Counted from the stretch's first letter, positions 16,851 to 25,978 are shown. The stretch is 47,452 bases of DNA from Opitutaceae bacterium (GCA_016715765.1 JADJZJ010000037.1:1-47452); one strand, 5' to 3'. Numbers and translations: made by a program. The notes: a model not told the origin generated them from the sequence alone.

Positions 16851-17951
16851 TTAGACCGGCTGGCGCAAGGCGCGGGTCAGGGCGGTGACGGAACCACCGA
16901 TGGTACGCGGCGGGGTGCGATGGGCGGCGGCTTCCACGGCATCGCGGTTTTTCTTTTCCAGGAAACCGGCCCACCTCTGCAGGACTTCCCAATGCGGCGC
17001 CAGGTCCGGACGCTGCAAGGCGGCTTGCCAGGACGCAGGTTCGATTTTGGTCGCTCGTAAAAATCCCGTGGCCCAGGCACAAAGCGAAGCGGCCAGTTCC
17101 AAGCCTTCATCTTCCGCAAAATTCTCTTCCCATACATCGACCGGACTTGAGTCGGGCGGAGCGTCGACGGCCACGCAGTCCAGGATCATGTCGTTGATCA
17201 GGTTCCAATATTCCATCAGCAGGTCCGCAAATTCCTGGGCCTCGTCCTGGTCCGCCCAGATCCGGCCTTCCGGCCCCCAGAGCACTTCGTTGATTTTCAG
17301 CGGACTCACCACCCGCGGACACAGCAGCAGGCCGGTGACAAGACCGCTGAACTCATAGAACCGCGGCACGCTTTCCGGTTCGGCGTTGAGCCAGTCCATC
17401 AGTTCCTCGCGGACGGCCCGGGAGTCGTCCTCGTCTCCGTTTTCATCGGCTTCTTCCTCCTCGATATCCACGTAGGTGAATCCTTCGGGACCGTAGCGCG
17501 TCTCGAGGATGGTCAGAATGCGCTCCACGCGGGCTTCATCGTCATCGCTGCCGCGGACGTAACAGGGTTTGCCGTCTTCGCCAAAGGTGAACTCGGTCGG
17601 ACACAGGGTGGCATCGAGGCCGGAGAGCACCTTGCGGGCCTTGCGGTAGTCGCGATGCGGGGCGAAACCGTGCGTCTCGGCATAGGCGATGGCACCCTCG
17701 ATCATTTTCTTGGCGCAGGCAGGGTGGATGCGCTCACGGAAATCCTCCGGCAGGCGCTCATTCACGAAGTTCATCGCGTCCGCCTCCATGACGCCGATAT
17801 CGCAGAAAGCGTCCTTCACCCCCAGGCAGAGCAGATCGACCAGAAAACCCCCGAAATCAGCCGTGCCGTCGTCCCGGATGCGGGCCACCAGCACGTGGGC
17901 CAGTCCCATCTCCTGCCAGTTTTTTTCCACGTAGGCTTCGTAGCGGGTCAT
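16851..17951 (-). CDS. UPF0149 (YgfB/YecA)-like protein with an extra N-terminal domain
   Basis: An acidic soluble protein of 366 residues. The C-terminal part (about 185-345) resembles the YecA/YgfB (UPF0149) helical fold: FSGLVTGLLLCPRVVSPLKI then NEVLWGPEG, followed by DEAQEFADLLMEYWNLIND. The N-terminal 120 residues form a separate domain with AHVLVARIRDDGTADFGGFL then LVDLLCLGVKDAF; I have seen this V-L-V-A-R...G...FLVD-CLGVKD type of sequence in uncharacterised proteins but cannot name a function. A very acidic linker, DIEEEEADENGDEDD (about 162-176), joins the two. Some YecA proteins carry a SEC-C zinc tail, absent here. It is likely co-transcribed with the DUF1643 gene. Confidence 0.65.
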   Translation of the reverse strand: MTRYEAYVEKNWQEMGLAHVLVARIRDDGTADFGGFLVDLLCLGVKDAFCDIGVMEADAMNFVNERLPEDFRERIHPACAKKMIEGAIAYAETHGFAPHRDYRKARKVLSGLDATLCPTEFTFGEDGKPCYVRGSDDDEARVERILTILETRYGPEGFTYVDIEEEEADENGDEDDSRAVREELMDWLNAEPESVPRFYEFSGLVTGLLLCPRVVSPLKINEVLWGPEGRIWADQDEAQEFADLLMEYWNLINDMILDCVAVDAPPDSSPVDVWEENFAEDEGLELAASLCAWATGFLRATKIEPASWQAALQRPDLAPHWEVLQRWAGFLEKKNRDAVEAAAHRTPPRTIGGSVTALTRALRQPV

Positions 17952-18091
17952 GGCGGAGTGTTGTGCCCTTCGGCCGAGCGAGAGAAGGGAAATTTACGGA
18001 CCGCGTGGCCGTTCTGAACGAATACCCGGGCACAACTTCGTTCAGACTTGTGTGCGGTGCCTCTCGCGGCGGGGACCCGGTGTATGTTTTC

Positions 18092-18157
18092 CCGCGGATC
18101 CCGCGGATAATCGCGGATAATACCTCCGTCATCCGCGTCGATCCGCGTGATCCGCGG
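18092..18157. repeat. Inverted repeat, family R8 (CGCGGAT type)
   Basis: CCGCGGATCCCGCGGATAAT... at 18092-18118 is complementary to ATCCGCGTCGATCCGCGTGA... at 18131-18157. Each arm consists of three short CGCGGAT-like units. It lies just beyond the Fic stop codon. It is similar in design to the CACGGAT units at 28384-28534. Confidence 0.75.
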
Positions 18158-18166
18158 CCCAGATTG

Positions 18167-19318
18167 CTATTCCAGGCCTTCGTTGAGCGTGCGGAGGTAT
18201 TCAGTGTAGGCAAAGACGCGGTTGCGGCGATTGCCGGTCGTTTCGCGGACGATGCCCTGCTCGACCAGCACGGCGAGCGCGCTGTTGGCGGTGGGGGCGG
18301 TGAACCCAAACTTTTCCACCAGGCGCGGGACGGTGACCACAGGCAGTTTTTGCAGGACGTCGTGGAGCTTGAGGGCCGACGCGCCGCGGCGTCCGAGCGC
18401 GTGGAGCCTGGCACGGTCGGTCTGGAAAACCTGGAGTAGCCGGCTGGCCGTGGCTGCGGCCTGGTTGGCGGTTTCCTCGATCCCTTGAAGAAAGAAGTCC
18501 AACCAGGATTCCCAGTCGCCGTGGGTGCGGACGCGTTGGAGCAGCTCATAATAGGTATGGCGGTGGGTCTTGAAGAACAGGCTCAGGTAAAGCAGGGGCT
18601 GGGCGAGCACACCGTCATGGCACAGTAAAAGCGTAACCAGGAGCCGGCCAATGCGGCCGTTGCCGTCGAGAAAGGGATGGATGGTCTCGAACTGCGCGTG
18701 TGCGAGCCCGGTGCGGATGAGGGAAGGGATTTCGTGATTGTGCAGGAACAGTTCGAGCGCTCCCATGCATTCAAGGACGTGGTCCGGTGGGGGCGGAACG
18801 AAGAGCGCGTTGCCGGGCCGCGAGCCGCCGATCCAGTTCTGGGAGGTCCGGAATTCGCCGGGTTGTTTTTCGCTACCCCGACCCTTGGAGAGAAGCACGC
18901 CGTGAACCTCCTTGAGCAGTCGCAGCGAGAGTGGGAAGCCCTCTCCGAGCCGTTTCAGGCCATGCTCCATGGCCGCGGCATAATTGGAAACTTCAGTCAC
19001 GTCGTCCAACGGGACGCCGACCGCGGCACGGTTTTCGAATAATAGCAGTTCCGAGAGCGAGGATTGAGTGCCTTCAATCTGGGAGGATAGCACGGCCTCC
19101 TTGCGTATGTAGGAGTAAAGGAACAACTGGGCGTCGGGCAGTTGGCCGGTTACTCCCGAAAGGCGACCGATCGCGACTCCTGCCTGCTGGGCCAAGCGAT
19201 GGAGGGATGCGTTCCAAACCAGCGGCGGATTCGGCGGCAACGGAAATGGCACGAATGCGAAACAAGGTTCGCCTACGAATGAGATGGGGGTTTTTGTGCC
19301 GGTCGGACCACGATCCAT
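18167..19318 (-). CDS. Fic family protein with C-terminal winged helix
   Basis: A predicted AMP-transferase of 383 residues. The Fic core motif is HPFLDGNGRIGR, with the catalytic His at 214. The autoinhibitory motif SSQIEGTQ (Ser78 to Glu82-Gly83) lies N-terminal to it, making this a class II Fic that is held inactive by its own helix. The flap FRTSQNWIGGSRPGNALFVP (about 156-174) is intact. Residues about 310-383 form a winged-helix-like region (PRLVEKFGFTAPTANSALAV). This architecture is common in Fic proteins of accessory regions. Targets are unknown. The gene is preceded by an AT-rich stretch with two palindromes 40 bp apart, suggesting self-regulation. The ATG at 19318 gives MDRGPTGTKT. 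No separate antitoxin gene is seen. Confidence 0.92.
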   Translation of the reverse strand: MDRGPTGTKTPISFVGEPCFAFVPFPLPPNPPLVWNASLHRLAQQAGVAIGRLSGVTGQLPDAQLFLYSYIRKEAVLSSQIEGTQSSLSELLLFENRAAVGVPLDDVTEVSNYAAAMEHGLKRLGEGFPLSLRLLKEVHGVLLSKGRGSEKQPGEFRTSQNWIGGSRPGNALFVPPPPDHVLECMGALELFLHNHEIPSLIRTGLAHAQFETIHPFLDGNGRIGRLLVTLLLCHDGVLAQPLLYLSLFFKTHRHTYYELLQRVRTHGDWESWLDFFLQGIEETANQAAATASRLLQVFQTDRARLHALGRRGASALKLHDVLQKLPVVTVPRLVEKFGFTAPTANSALAVLVEQGIVRETTGNRRNRVFAYTEYLRTLNEGLE

Positions 19319-19403
19319 AATTAATTATAATCACCTATCTTTTATTAATAGAAGCCATAATTAAAGAATATTGCCTATTCTTTATTAAAGAATGCGTTAA
19401 TTA
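19318..19403 (-). promoter_or_regulatory. AT-rich control region of the Fic gene with paired palindromes
   Basis: An AT-rich island in otherwise GC-rich DNA. It holds two 30-base direct repeats (19334-19363 and 19374-19403, 22 of 30 identical, exactly 40 bp apart), each centred on a palindrome: TCTTTTATTAATAGA (19338-19352, one mismatch) and the perfect TTCTTTATTAAAGAA (19378-19392). TAATTAATTA at 19318-19327 abuts the start codon. The layout looks like tandem operators plus promoter; the binding protein may be Fic itself via its winged helix, which is inference. Confidence 0.6.
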
Positions 19404-19440
19404 AGGCCGTTTTCAGATCGGATACCCGTCGGACAGAAAC

Positions 19441-19503
19441 GAGCCAAGCCCGCTCGCGCAGGGCCTCTGCTACACCAAGGCACGCACCAAGGTGCGGCCC
19501 TAC
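19441..19503. repeat. Palindromic repeat near the SNF2 gene 3' end
   Basis: AGCCCGCTCGCGCAGGGCCT at about 19447-19466 is followed by GGCACGCACCAAGGTGCGGC and CCTAC to 19503. GCACC/GGTGC form a local dyad, and the CCTAC edge matches other REP-like families in the window. It lies between the Fic promoter region and the 3' end of the SNF2 gene. Confidence 0.55.
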
Positions 19504-19531
19504 AAAATTTTAAAAGCTGAAATACACGGCC

Positions 19532-22500
19532 TCAGATCAAAATTCTCCGCAGGCTCTCGAGGTCCATCACCGTGGCGAGGGATTCCTCCTGCACGACGGC
19601 GGCGGCGAGGGCGGCCTTCTCGCTTTGGAGGGCACGGATCTTCTGCTCCACCGTGTCGGCGGCCAGGAGCCGGTAGGCGATCACGGGGCGGGTCTGGCCG
19701 ATGCGGTGGGTGCGGTCGATGGCCTGCGCCTCGACGGCGGGATTCCACCACGGATCGTAAAGGATGGCGTAGCTGGCGGCCGTGAGGTTGAGGCCGAAAC
19801 CGGCGGCCTTCAGCGAAAGCAGGAAAACGGTCTTGGTGCGGTCGCGCTGGAATTCATCAACGAGGGCCGCCCGGTCCTCCGTCGCCCCGGTCAGCATGAG
19901 ATGCCCGATGCCGGCGGCGGCCAGGCGGGGACGGATGATTTCCAGCATGCCGACAAACTGGCTGAAAACGAGGACCTGGTGGCCCTCTTCCTGCAACTCC
20001 TCCAGCCGTTCGAGCAGGGCCTCGAGCTTGGCGCTGGGCAGGTCGGCGTGGGCCGCGTCCACAAGCGCGGGGTGGCAGCAGATCTGGCGGAGGCGCAGGA
20101 GGCTCGCGAGGATGTTGAAGCGCACCCGGTCAAGGGCGCGGCTGGTCTGGATGCCAAGCAACTGGGCGCGGGCGCGCTTGAGCTCGGCATCGTAGAGCTT
20201 GCGCTGGCCGGGCTCCAGTTCGACGACGATCTCGTCCTCCGTGCGCGGCGGGAGGTCGGGCGCGGCCTGCGCTTTGGTCCGGCGGAGCAGGAAGTGGCGC
20301 ACGCGGCGGTGCAGGCGGGCGAGCGCGGCGGGATCCTTGTCATCGTACTGGCGGCGGAAGGCGGCCTGCGCCCCGAGCAGGCCGGGCTGCGCAAAGGCGA
20401 AAAGACTCCACAGGTCGGTGAGTCGGTTTTCGATGGGCGTGCCGGTGAGGATCAGCCGGTGACGGGCGTTCAGGGCGCGCGCGGCGACGGCCATCTGGCT
20501 GGACGGATTCTTGATGAACTGGGCCTCGTCGAGGATGACGGCATCCCACGCCACGGTTTGGAACCAGGCGGCGTTCAGGCGGAGCTGCGTGTAGTTCGCG
20601 ACGAGGAGCTGGGTGACGGGTGTCGCCGGTTGATCACCGCCGGGCGCGGGGATGAAGGCGGCGGCGGTGAGCGACGGGGCGAAGCGGGCGGTTTCGCTGA
20701 GCCAGCCGTGGGTGACGCTTTTGGGGCAAACGACGAGAACCCGGAAATCCTTCCGGGCCGCGCCCGCCGCGGCGGCCAGGTGCAGCAGCCAGGCGAGGGC
20801 CTGCACGGTTTTGCCCAGGCCCATGTCGTCGGCCAGCACGCCGCCGAAATTCCGGGCGGAGAGATGGGCCAGAAACTGAAAGCCCTCCGCCTGGTAGGGC
20901 CGGAGCGTGGCGGTGAGCCCGGCGGGTAGCGGAGGTTGGGGCAGCGCGGTGAGGTCGGCGGCGCGCTGGCGCAGGGCGGCGGCGAGGCGGGAGTCGCGGG
21001 ATTCGAAGGCGGCAGCTTCCCCGGCGAGTTGCAACGCGTGCAGGCGGTGGGTGGCGGATTTGCCGGAGGCGAGCACATCCCCGGCAGTGAGACCGAGCCG
21101 GTCGAGGGCGGCCGTGGCCTTCTCGTCAAGGGCGGCCCCGGCGAGTTCGAGGCGGCGCCAGCCGCCCTTGGGGAGACGCACCCATTTGCCGCGGGCCTTC
21201 AGCAGCAGGGCGACCTCCTCGGCGCTGAGCGTGGTGTCCTCGACGCGAAGGGCGACGGTGAGATCGAACCAGTCGTGGCCCTCGGCGGCCGGCTGCGCGG
21301 AAAAATCCATGGTCGCCCGCAGCGGGGCGACGAAAAATCCGGCCAGTTCGGGCGCGGTCTCGATGTCGAGGCCGGGCGGCAGGGTGGCATGCCAGGCGAG
21401 GAAATCCTCGGGGAAGGTCTTGGTCGCCGGCCGCGTCCAGATCCCCGTCCACTCATTCCAGGTGAGGCGAAAATCGGCGAAACGCGCGGCCACGGCGTTG
21501 GCGTCGTCCAGGTTGAATTCGATGATGGGATCGTCCGGCCCGCGGGGCGGCGGCGCGGCGGCCTTGCTCCACTGCCAGCCGCCCTGACCGCGCCACTGCT
21601 GCTCGCACCGCGGTTCGTCCGCCCGGGCGAACAGCTGCGCGTGGAACTGCGGGGTTGAGAAATCATTCTCGGGTTCGGCGAGCGCCAGGCGGAGCAGCGG
21701 ACGCAGCGGCACGCAGCGGAATTTCAGCGCGAGTGCCGCCGGCAGCCGCAGCCCGGTGGCGCGCAGCCGCGTCATGAGACGGGTGTCGCCGAGCGCCAGG
21801 GTGGGGAGCGGGGTGGCGGGGAGCGGCGGCGGACCGCGCCAGACGCGGCCAGCGTGGAGGTAGAGCAGTGCGGGCCGGCCGGCGATCAGGCGGGCCCCGG
21901 CGGCGGATGAACCGTCGGGAGCGGCAAGTTTCACTTCCAACTGGTCGGGGTCGGTGGCGGAAACGACCGCCTCGGGCACGAGCGGCTCGGGCTCGATGAC
22001 GAAGGGGTCGCCGTTGGGCAGGACAATGACGGGGTGGGCGGCCCGCGTGGTGAGGACGGCCTCGGCCACCTCCGGGTCCAGGGCATGCTTCAGGTTGCCA
22101 GCCCTGAAACCATGGCGGTTGGTCAGACGGAGCGTCAGGAGGAGTGCGGACTCGGCCGGCGGGAGTGAGGCGAAGTCGGCGGGCCGGGCGCCGTCGAGGG
22201 CCACGGTCCATTTTTGCTGGGGTGGCTTCCACGGCTTGTCCGGAGCGGCGCGCTGCTCGATGAACAGCCGGCCCTCACGGTCGAGCCGCGCCCGCAGGTT
22301 GCCGGCGGCGGCCCGCCAGCCCTCCTCGGCGGCGGGCGCAGGTTCGGCGGATACGGTCAGCGCCTGCTGCCAGGTCTGGAGCTGTTGCCGGGCGACCACG
22401 GTGGCGCGCACGGCCCGGACGCGGCTGGTGTCGGTGAGCGGGCCGAACAATTCCGGAACCGGAAGCCGCTTGATTTCGAGACTGTAGGCGAGGAACTGCC

Positions 22501-23194
22501 AGAGTTCCCAGGGATCCGCCGGGGCGTTGTCCCGGTTCCACCAGCCGCTGAAGAGCGGCGTCCACGCCACGGCGTCGGCCGGGATGGCGTCGGCAAAGCC
22601 GTGCCGGCGCAGCATCGTGTCGTACAGCGTGTGGTGGGACTGGGCAAAATCGGTGAAGAGCGCGGAGAGCTGCCCGAGTTGGCGGCCCTCGGCGTCGGTG
22701 AGCGGGCGGCCGAGTTTTTCGGCGAGGACCGGCGTCCATTGTTTTCGGAAGGAAAGGTGGTTCCGGACGGGGGAGCCCGCCGGCGGCACAACGGCCGGCA
22801 AGGGCGGAGGAATGACGTCCTTGGCGGGGGACGGGCTGGCTTTGTCGCGGGGCGGCTCGGGCACCTCGTAGTCAGCGCCCTCGTTGGCGATCCACATGAG
22901 GCTCGCGGCCACGACGTGCTTGCAGTTGCCACCCAGCGGGCAACTGCAACTGGAGGACCAGCGGCCGCGGGTAAGGAACAGGGTGACGAGGTACGCGTCG
23001 GCCTGGCCTTCGACCTCGGCCTCGACGAAGTGATCGGCATCGGCCCGGACGGAGAGGACGCGCCCCTCCTCCTGGTAGATCCGGCCGCGACTGCGGCTGG
23101 TGGGGGCGAGCGTGTCCAGCCACTCCCCCAGCGCGGCCAGGGCCTCCGGGGTCCTTACGCTCCGGACGGCCGGCGGGCGGGATTTGGCGCACAT
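19532..23194 (-). CDS. SNF2-family helicase with N-terminal SWIM zinc finger
   Basis: A 1,220-residue ATP-dependent DNA translocase. A SWIM zinc finger near residues 80-95 (SSCSCPLGGNCKHVVAAS; ligands Cys83, Cys85, Cys91, His93) is followed by a long bacterial SNF2-associated region. The SNF2 ATPase starts near residue 745. Walker A is DDMGLGKTVQA (about 790), Walker B is DEAQF (about 886), and motif III is LTGTPIENRLTDLWSLF. The C-terminal helicase lobe (about 1020-1180) has VFSQFVGMLEIIRPRL, DPWWNPAVEAQAIDRTHRIG and the motif VI Arg residues. Such proteins remodel protein-DNA complexes and are commonly chromosomal housekeeping or stress genes. It ends 45 bp beyond the glycyl-tRNA synthetase stop, in the same direction, so it could share its transcript. 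Confidence 0.93.
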   Translation of the reverse strand: MCAKSRPPAVRSVRTPEALAALGEWLDTLAPTSRSRGRIYQEEGRVLSVRADADHFVEAEVEGQADAYLVTLFLTRGRWSSSCSCPLGGNCKHVVAASLMWIANEGADYEVPEPPRDKASPSPAKDVIPPPLPAVVPPAGSPVRNHLSFRKQWTPVLAEKLGRPLTDAEGRQLGQLSALFTDFAQSHHTLYDTMLRRHGFADAIPADAVAWTPLFSGWWNRDNAPADPWELWQFLAYSLEIKRLPVPELFGPLTDTSRVRAVRATVVARQQLQTWQQALTVSAEPAPAAEEGWRAAAGNLRARLDREGRLFIEQRAAPDKPWKPPQQKWTVALDGARPADFASLPPAESALLLTLRLTNRHGFRAGNLKHALDPEVAEAVLTTRAAHPVIVLPNGDPFVIEPEPLVPEAVVSATDPDQLEVKLAAPDGSSAAGARLIAGRPALLYLHAGRVWRGPPPLPATPLPTLALGDTRLMTRLRATGLRLPAALALKFRCVPLRPLLRLALAEPENDFSTPQFHAQLFARADEPRCEQQWRGQGGWQWSKAAAPPPRGPDDPIIEFNLDDANAVAARFADFRLTWNEWTGIWTRPATKTFPEDFLAWHATLPPGLDIETAPELAGFFVAPLRATMDFSAQPAAEGHDWFDLTVALRVEDTTLSAEEVALLLKARGKWVRLPKGGWRRLELAGAALDEKATAALDRLGLTAGDVLASGKSATHRLHALQLAGEAAAFESRDSRLAAALRQRAADLTALPQPPLPAGLTATLRPYQAEGFQFLAHLSARNFGGVLADDMGLGKTVQALAWLLHLAAAAGAARKDFRVLVVCPKSVTHGWLSETARFAPSLTAAAFIPAPGGDQPATPVTQLLVANYTQLRLNAAWFQTVAWDAVILDEAQFIKNPSSQMAVAARALNARHRLILTGTPIENRLTDLWSLFAFAQPGLLGAQAAFRRQYDDKDPAALARLHRRVRHFLLRRTKAQAAPDLPPRTEDEIVVELEPGQRKLYDAELKRARAQLLGIQTSRALDRVRFNILASLLRLRQICCHPALVDAAHADLPSAKLEALLERLEELQEEGHQVLVFSQFVGMLEIIRPRLAAAGIGHLMLTGATEDRAALVDEFQRDRTKTVFLLSLKAAGFGLNLTAASYAILYDPWWNPAVEAQAIDRTHRIGQTRPVIAYRLLAADTVEQKIRALQSEKAALAAAVVQEESLATVMDLESLRRILI

Positions 23195-23239
23195 GACGGA
23201 CGGAGGACGGGAAATGTAACCGGCACCGACAATTCCGAC

Positions 23240-24769
23240 TCAGTAAACCTGTTCTTCCAACAAAGCGAAGAGCTCGGCCTCGGTGATGCGTTTTTGCGTC
23301 ATCGAATCGCGTTCGCGGAGGGTGAAGGTGTCGCCGGGCTTTTCGATCGTCTCGAAGTCGATCGTCACGCACCACGGCGTGCCGATCTCGTCCTGGCGGC
23401 GGTAGCGGCGGCCGATGGCGCCGGCCTCGTCGTAGAACACGGCGTACTTGCGCTGCAGCTTCTTGTAGAGGGCGTGGGCGCGGGCGGTGAGCTGCTCCTT
23501 GTTCTTGAGCAGCGGGAGCACGGCGACCTTCACGGGCGCGATGCGCGGGGAGAGGCGCAGCACGGTGCGCGTCTCGGTGTTGCCCTTGTCGTCGGTCACC
23601 TGCTCCTCGGCGTAGGCCGAGCAGAGGACGGCAAGGAAGATGCGGTCGGTGCCGACGGCGGGCTCGATGACGTGCGGGACGAATTTCTTCTTGGTGGCCT
23701 CGTCGAAGATTTCCTGCGGCTTGCCGCTGGCGTTGGCGTGCTGCGTGAGGTCGTAGTTGCCGCGGGCGGCGATGCCCCAGAGCTCCTGCACGCCAAAGGG
23801 ATAGCTGAACATGATGTCCACGGTGCCGCGGGAGTAGAACGCGAGCTTCTCCTTCGGGTGGGCGTAGAGCGAAAGGTGCGACTCGGGCAGGCCGATGGAG
23901 AGGAGCCAGTTTTTGCACCATTCGATCCACTCCTGGTGGCACTTGGCCCAGTCGGCGTCCTCGTGGATGAAATATTCCATCTCCATCTGCTCGAACTCGC
24001 GCGAGCGGAAGATGAAGTTGCGCGGCGTGATCTCGTTGCGGAAAGACTTGCCGATCTGCGCGATGCCGAAGGGCAGCTTCACGCGGCCGGTGTCCACGAC
24101 GTTCTTGAAGTCCACGAACATGCCCTGCGCCGTCTCGGGCCGCAGGTAGGCGACCGACGAGGCGTCGGTCATGGCGCCGACGTTCGTCTGGAACATCATG
24201 TTGAACGAACGCGGCGCGGTGAGGCTGCCGGGTTCGCCGGTGGCGGGGGAGGGGATCAGCGCGATCTCGTCCTCGCGCGCCTCGGTCATGTCCTTGGCCG
24301 CGACGGGGGCGAGGGTGCCCTGGATGGCCTTCTTGCGCTTGAAGGCCTCGGCGGCGGTCTGGAGTTCGCCGGCGGTGTTCTCGCTTTCGAGGGCGGAGAC
24401 GTAGCCGACAGTCTGGCCGTCGACCACAATGGGGGAGAAGAACAGCTGGTCGGCGCGGTAGCGCTGCTTGCTCGCCTTGCAGTCCACGAGGGGGTCGGTG
24501 AACCCGGCGACGTGGCCGGAGGCCTCCCAGACCTTCGGGTGCATGATGATGGAGGACTCGAGGCCGACGACGTCGTCGCGGCGGCGCACCATGTCGTTCC
24601 ACCAGCAGTCGCGGATGTTCTTCTTCAGCTCGACGCCGAGGGGACCGTAGTCGAAGAAACCGTTGAGGCCGCCGTAGATTTCGGACGACTGGAAGATGAA
24701 ACCGCGGCGCTTGCAGAGCGCGACAATGGTTTCCATGGAGACGGCGGCGGGTGCGGTGGATTCGGACAT
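23240..24769 (-). CDS. glyQS: Glycyl-tRNA synthetase, dimeric (class IIa) type
   Basis: This 509-residue enzyme charges tRNA-Gly with glycine. It is the single-chain, eukaryote/archaea-like form rather than the alpha/beta tetramer. Recognisable blocks are RRGFIFQSSEIYGGLNGFFD and YGPLGVELKKNIRDCWW near the N terminus, motif 2 FRNEITPRNFIFRSREFEQM (about 242), PFGVQELWGIAARGNYDL, and VIEPAVGTDRIFLAVLC (about 370). A C-terminal anticodon-binding domain (about 395-505) contains APVKVAVLPLLKNKE and ending DSMTQKRITEAELFALLEEQ. The ATG at 24769 (MSESTAPAAVS) fits the family N terminus; the open frame upstream to 25030 lies antisense to the TonB-domain gene and is not used. It is divergent from that gene with about 84 bp between starts. 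Confidence 0.95.
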   Translation of the reverse strand: MSESTAPAAVSMETIVALCKRRGFIFQSSEIYGGLNGFFDYGPLGVELKKNIRDCWWNDMVRRRDDVVGLESSIIMHPKVWEASGHVAGFTDPLVDCKASKQRYRADQLFFSPIVVDGQTVGYVSALESENTAGELQTAAEAFKRKKAIQGTLAPVAAKDMTEAREDEIALIPSPATGEPGSLTAPRSFNMMFQTNVGAMTDASSVAYLRPETAQGMFVDFKNVVDTGRVKLPFGIAQIGKSFRNEITPRNFIFRSREFEQMEMEYFIHEDADWAKCHQEWIEWCKNWLLSIGLPESHLSLYAHPKEKLAFYSRGTVDIMFSYPFGVQELWGIAARGNYDLTQHANASGKPQEIFDEATKKKFVPHVIEPAVGTDRIFLAVLCSAYAEEQVTDDKGNTETRTVLRLSPRIAPVKVAVLPLLKNKEQLTARAHALYKKLQRKYAVFYDEAGAIGRRYRRQDEIGTPWCVTIDFETIEKPGDTFTLRERDSMTQKRITEAELFALLEEQVY

Positions 24770-24853
24770 AGCCTGCCAGACATGGCGACGGCCCCGCCCG
24801 CGGTCAATTCCGCCGTTGCGCGCCCGGGGCGGCGATGCCAAATCTCGGCGCGC

Positions 24854-25969
24854 ATGAAATACGCATCCAGGCTCCCCTTCCTGTTTCTTTTCACCACCGC
24901 CATCGGCCTTGCCCAGGCCCCCGGGAGCGCCCCGGCTCCGGCGACCAACACGCCGGCCCGTTCGTCTTTCGTCAAGCAGGGCGACCTCGACGACAGCGTG
25001 GCCACCCCGAAGGCGGACACCAACCAGCATCCCTACTACCCCAAGCAGTTGCGCGACGCCGGCATCAAGGGCGAAGTCGTGGTCGAGGTGACGGTTGACC
25101 GCTATGGCGGCGTCTCGTCGCCGCGGGTGATCCGCTCCGATCGCGCCGAACTGGACATGCTCGCGATCGAGGCCGTGCTCAGCTGGCAGTTCGATCCGGC
25201 GGTGGTGAACAACCAGGTGGTTCCGTCCACCACGCAGGTCACCGTGAAGTTCGACCCCGCGGACGCCGAGAACAACCGCAAGGCGCGGCTCGCCAAGACC
25301 CGCGGCAAGCCGAACAAGAAGCTCCCGCCCGAGTACCAGTACGACGAGGCGCCCGTGCTGGTGCGCAGCGTGAAGCCGGTGTACCCCTACGATTTCCTGC
25401 TCAGGAGCAAGACCGGCCGCGCCACCGTCACCTTCATCGTGGATCGGCTCGGCAATGCGCGCGAAGCGCAGGTCGAGACGGCCAGCGAGCCCGAGTTCGG
25501 CGCCGCGACCGCCGCGATGGTCGAGGCAATGAAGTTCGAGCCCGCGACCAAGGCCGGCAAACCTTGCTCCGCCCTGCTGACCTTCGAGCAGGTGTTCAAC
25601 CAGATCGGCGCCACGTCACCGGTGGACGAACCGACCAAGGACCTTGTTCAAGCGATCAACAAGGGTTCGGCCAAGATCTACGCGCCGACCGAGGTGGATG
25701 CGATGCCGAAGCCCACGTTCCGGGTGCCGCCCGAGCTGCCCGAGGGGCTCAGGAAGTCCGGCGAAGCGGCGGCCGCGCAGATCGAGGTCATCATCGATCT
25801 CAGCGGCCGGGCCCGCCTGCCGCGCGTGCTGACCGCCACGCACGACAACTTCGGCTGGGCCGCCGCCACCGCCGCGTCGCGCTGGATGTTCCAGCCGGTG
25901 TTGAAGGACGGCCAGCCCGTCTATCTCCGCGTTGTGATACCCTTCAAGTACACCCCGCCGAAGAAGTAA
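24854..25969 (+). CDS. Periplasmic protein with three TonB C-terminal-like domains
   Basis: A 371-residue exported protein. A signal peptide (residues about 1-21, MKYASRLPFLFLFTTAIGLA) is followed by a Pro/Ala-rich linker. Three copies of the TonB C-terminal fold can be seen: about 45-135 (HPYYPKQLRDAGIKGEVVVE then VTVDRYGGVSSPRVIRS and AVLSWQFDPA), about 160-250 (VKPVYPYDFLLRSKTGRATV and EAMKFEPATKAGK), and about 280-371 (PPELPEGLRKSGEAAAAQIE and SRWMFQPVLKDGQP). The repeated pattern of a start motif, a central strand pair with Gly and a final W/F-x-F-x-P segment is the family signature. Ordinary TonB has one such domain and a membrane anchor; this protein lacks an anchor, so energy transduction is doubtful and a structural or binding role is inferred. 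Confidence 0.85.
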   Translation: MKYASRLPFLFLFTTAIGLAQAPGSAPAPATNTPARSSFVKQGDLDDSVATPKADTNQHPYYPKQLRDAGIKGEVVVEVTVDRYGGVSSPRVIRSDRAELDMLAIEAVLSWQFDPAVVNNQVVPSTTQVTVKFDPADAENNRKARLAKTRGKPNKKLPPEYQYDEAPVLVRSVKPVYPYDFLLRSKTGRATVTFIVDRLGNAREAQVETASEPEFGAATAAMVEAMKFEPATKAGKPCSALLTFEQVFNQIGATSPVDEPTKDLVQAINKGSAKIYAPTEVDAMPKPTFRVPPELPEGLRKSGEAAAAQIEVIIDLSGRARLPRVLTATHDNFGWAAATAASRWMFQPVLKDGQPVYLRVVIPFKYTPPKK

Positions 25970-25978
25970 AGTTGGCCC

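Noticed and set aside
22214..24853. Very long plus-strand open frame running into the TonB-domain gene
   Set aside because: It lies antisense to the SNF2 and glycyl-tRNA synthetase genes, has no family similarity and is rich in Gly/Arg/Val as expected for a shadow of GC-rich coding DNA. Only the part from 24854 is real.
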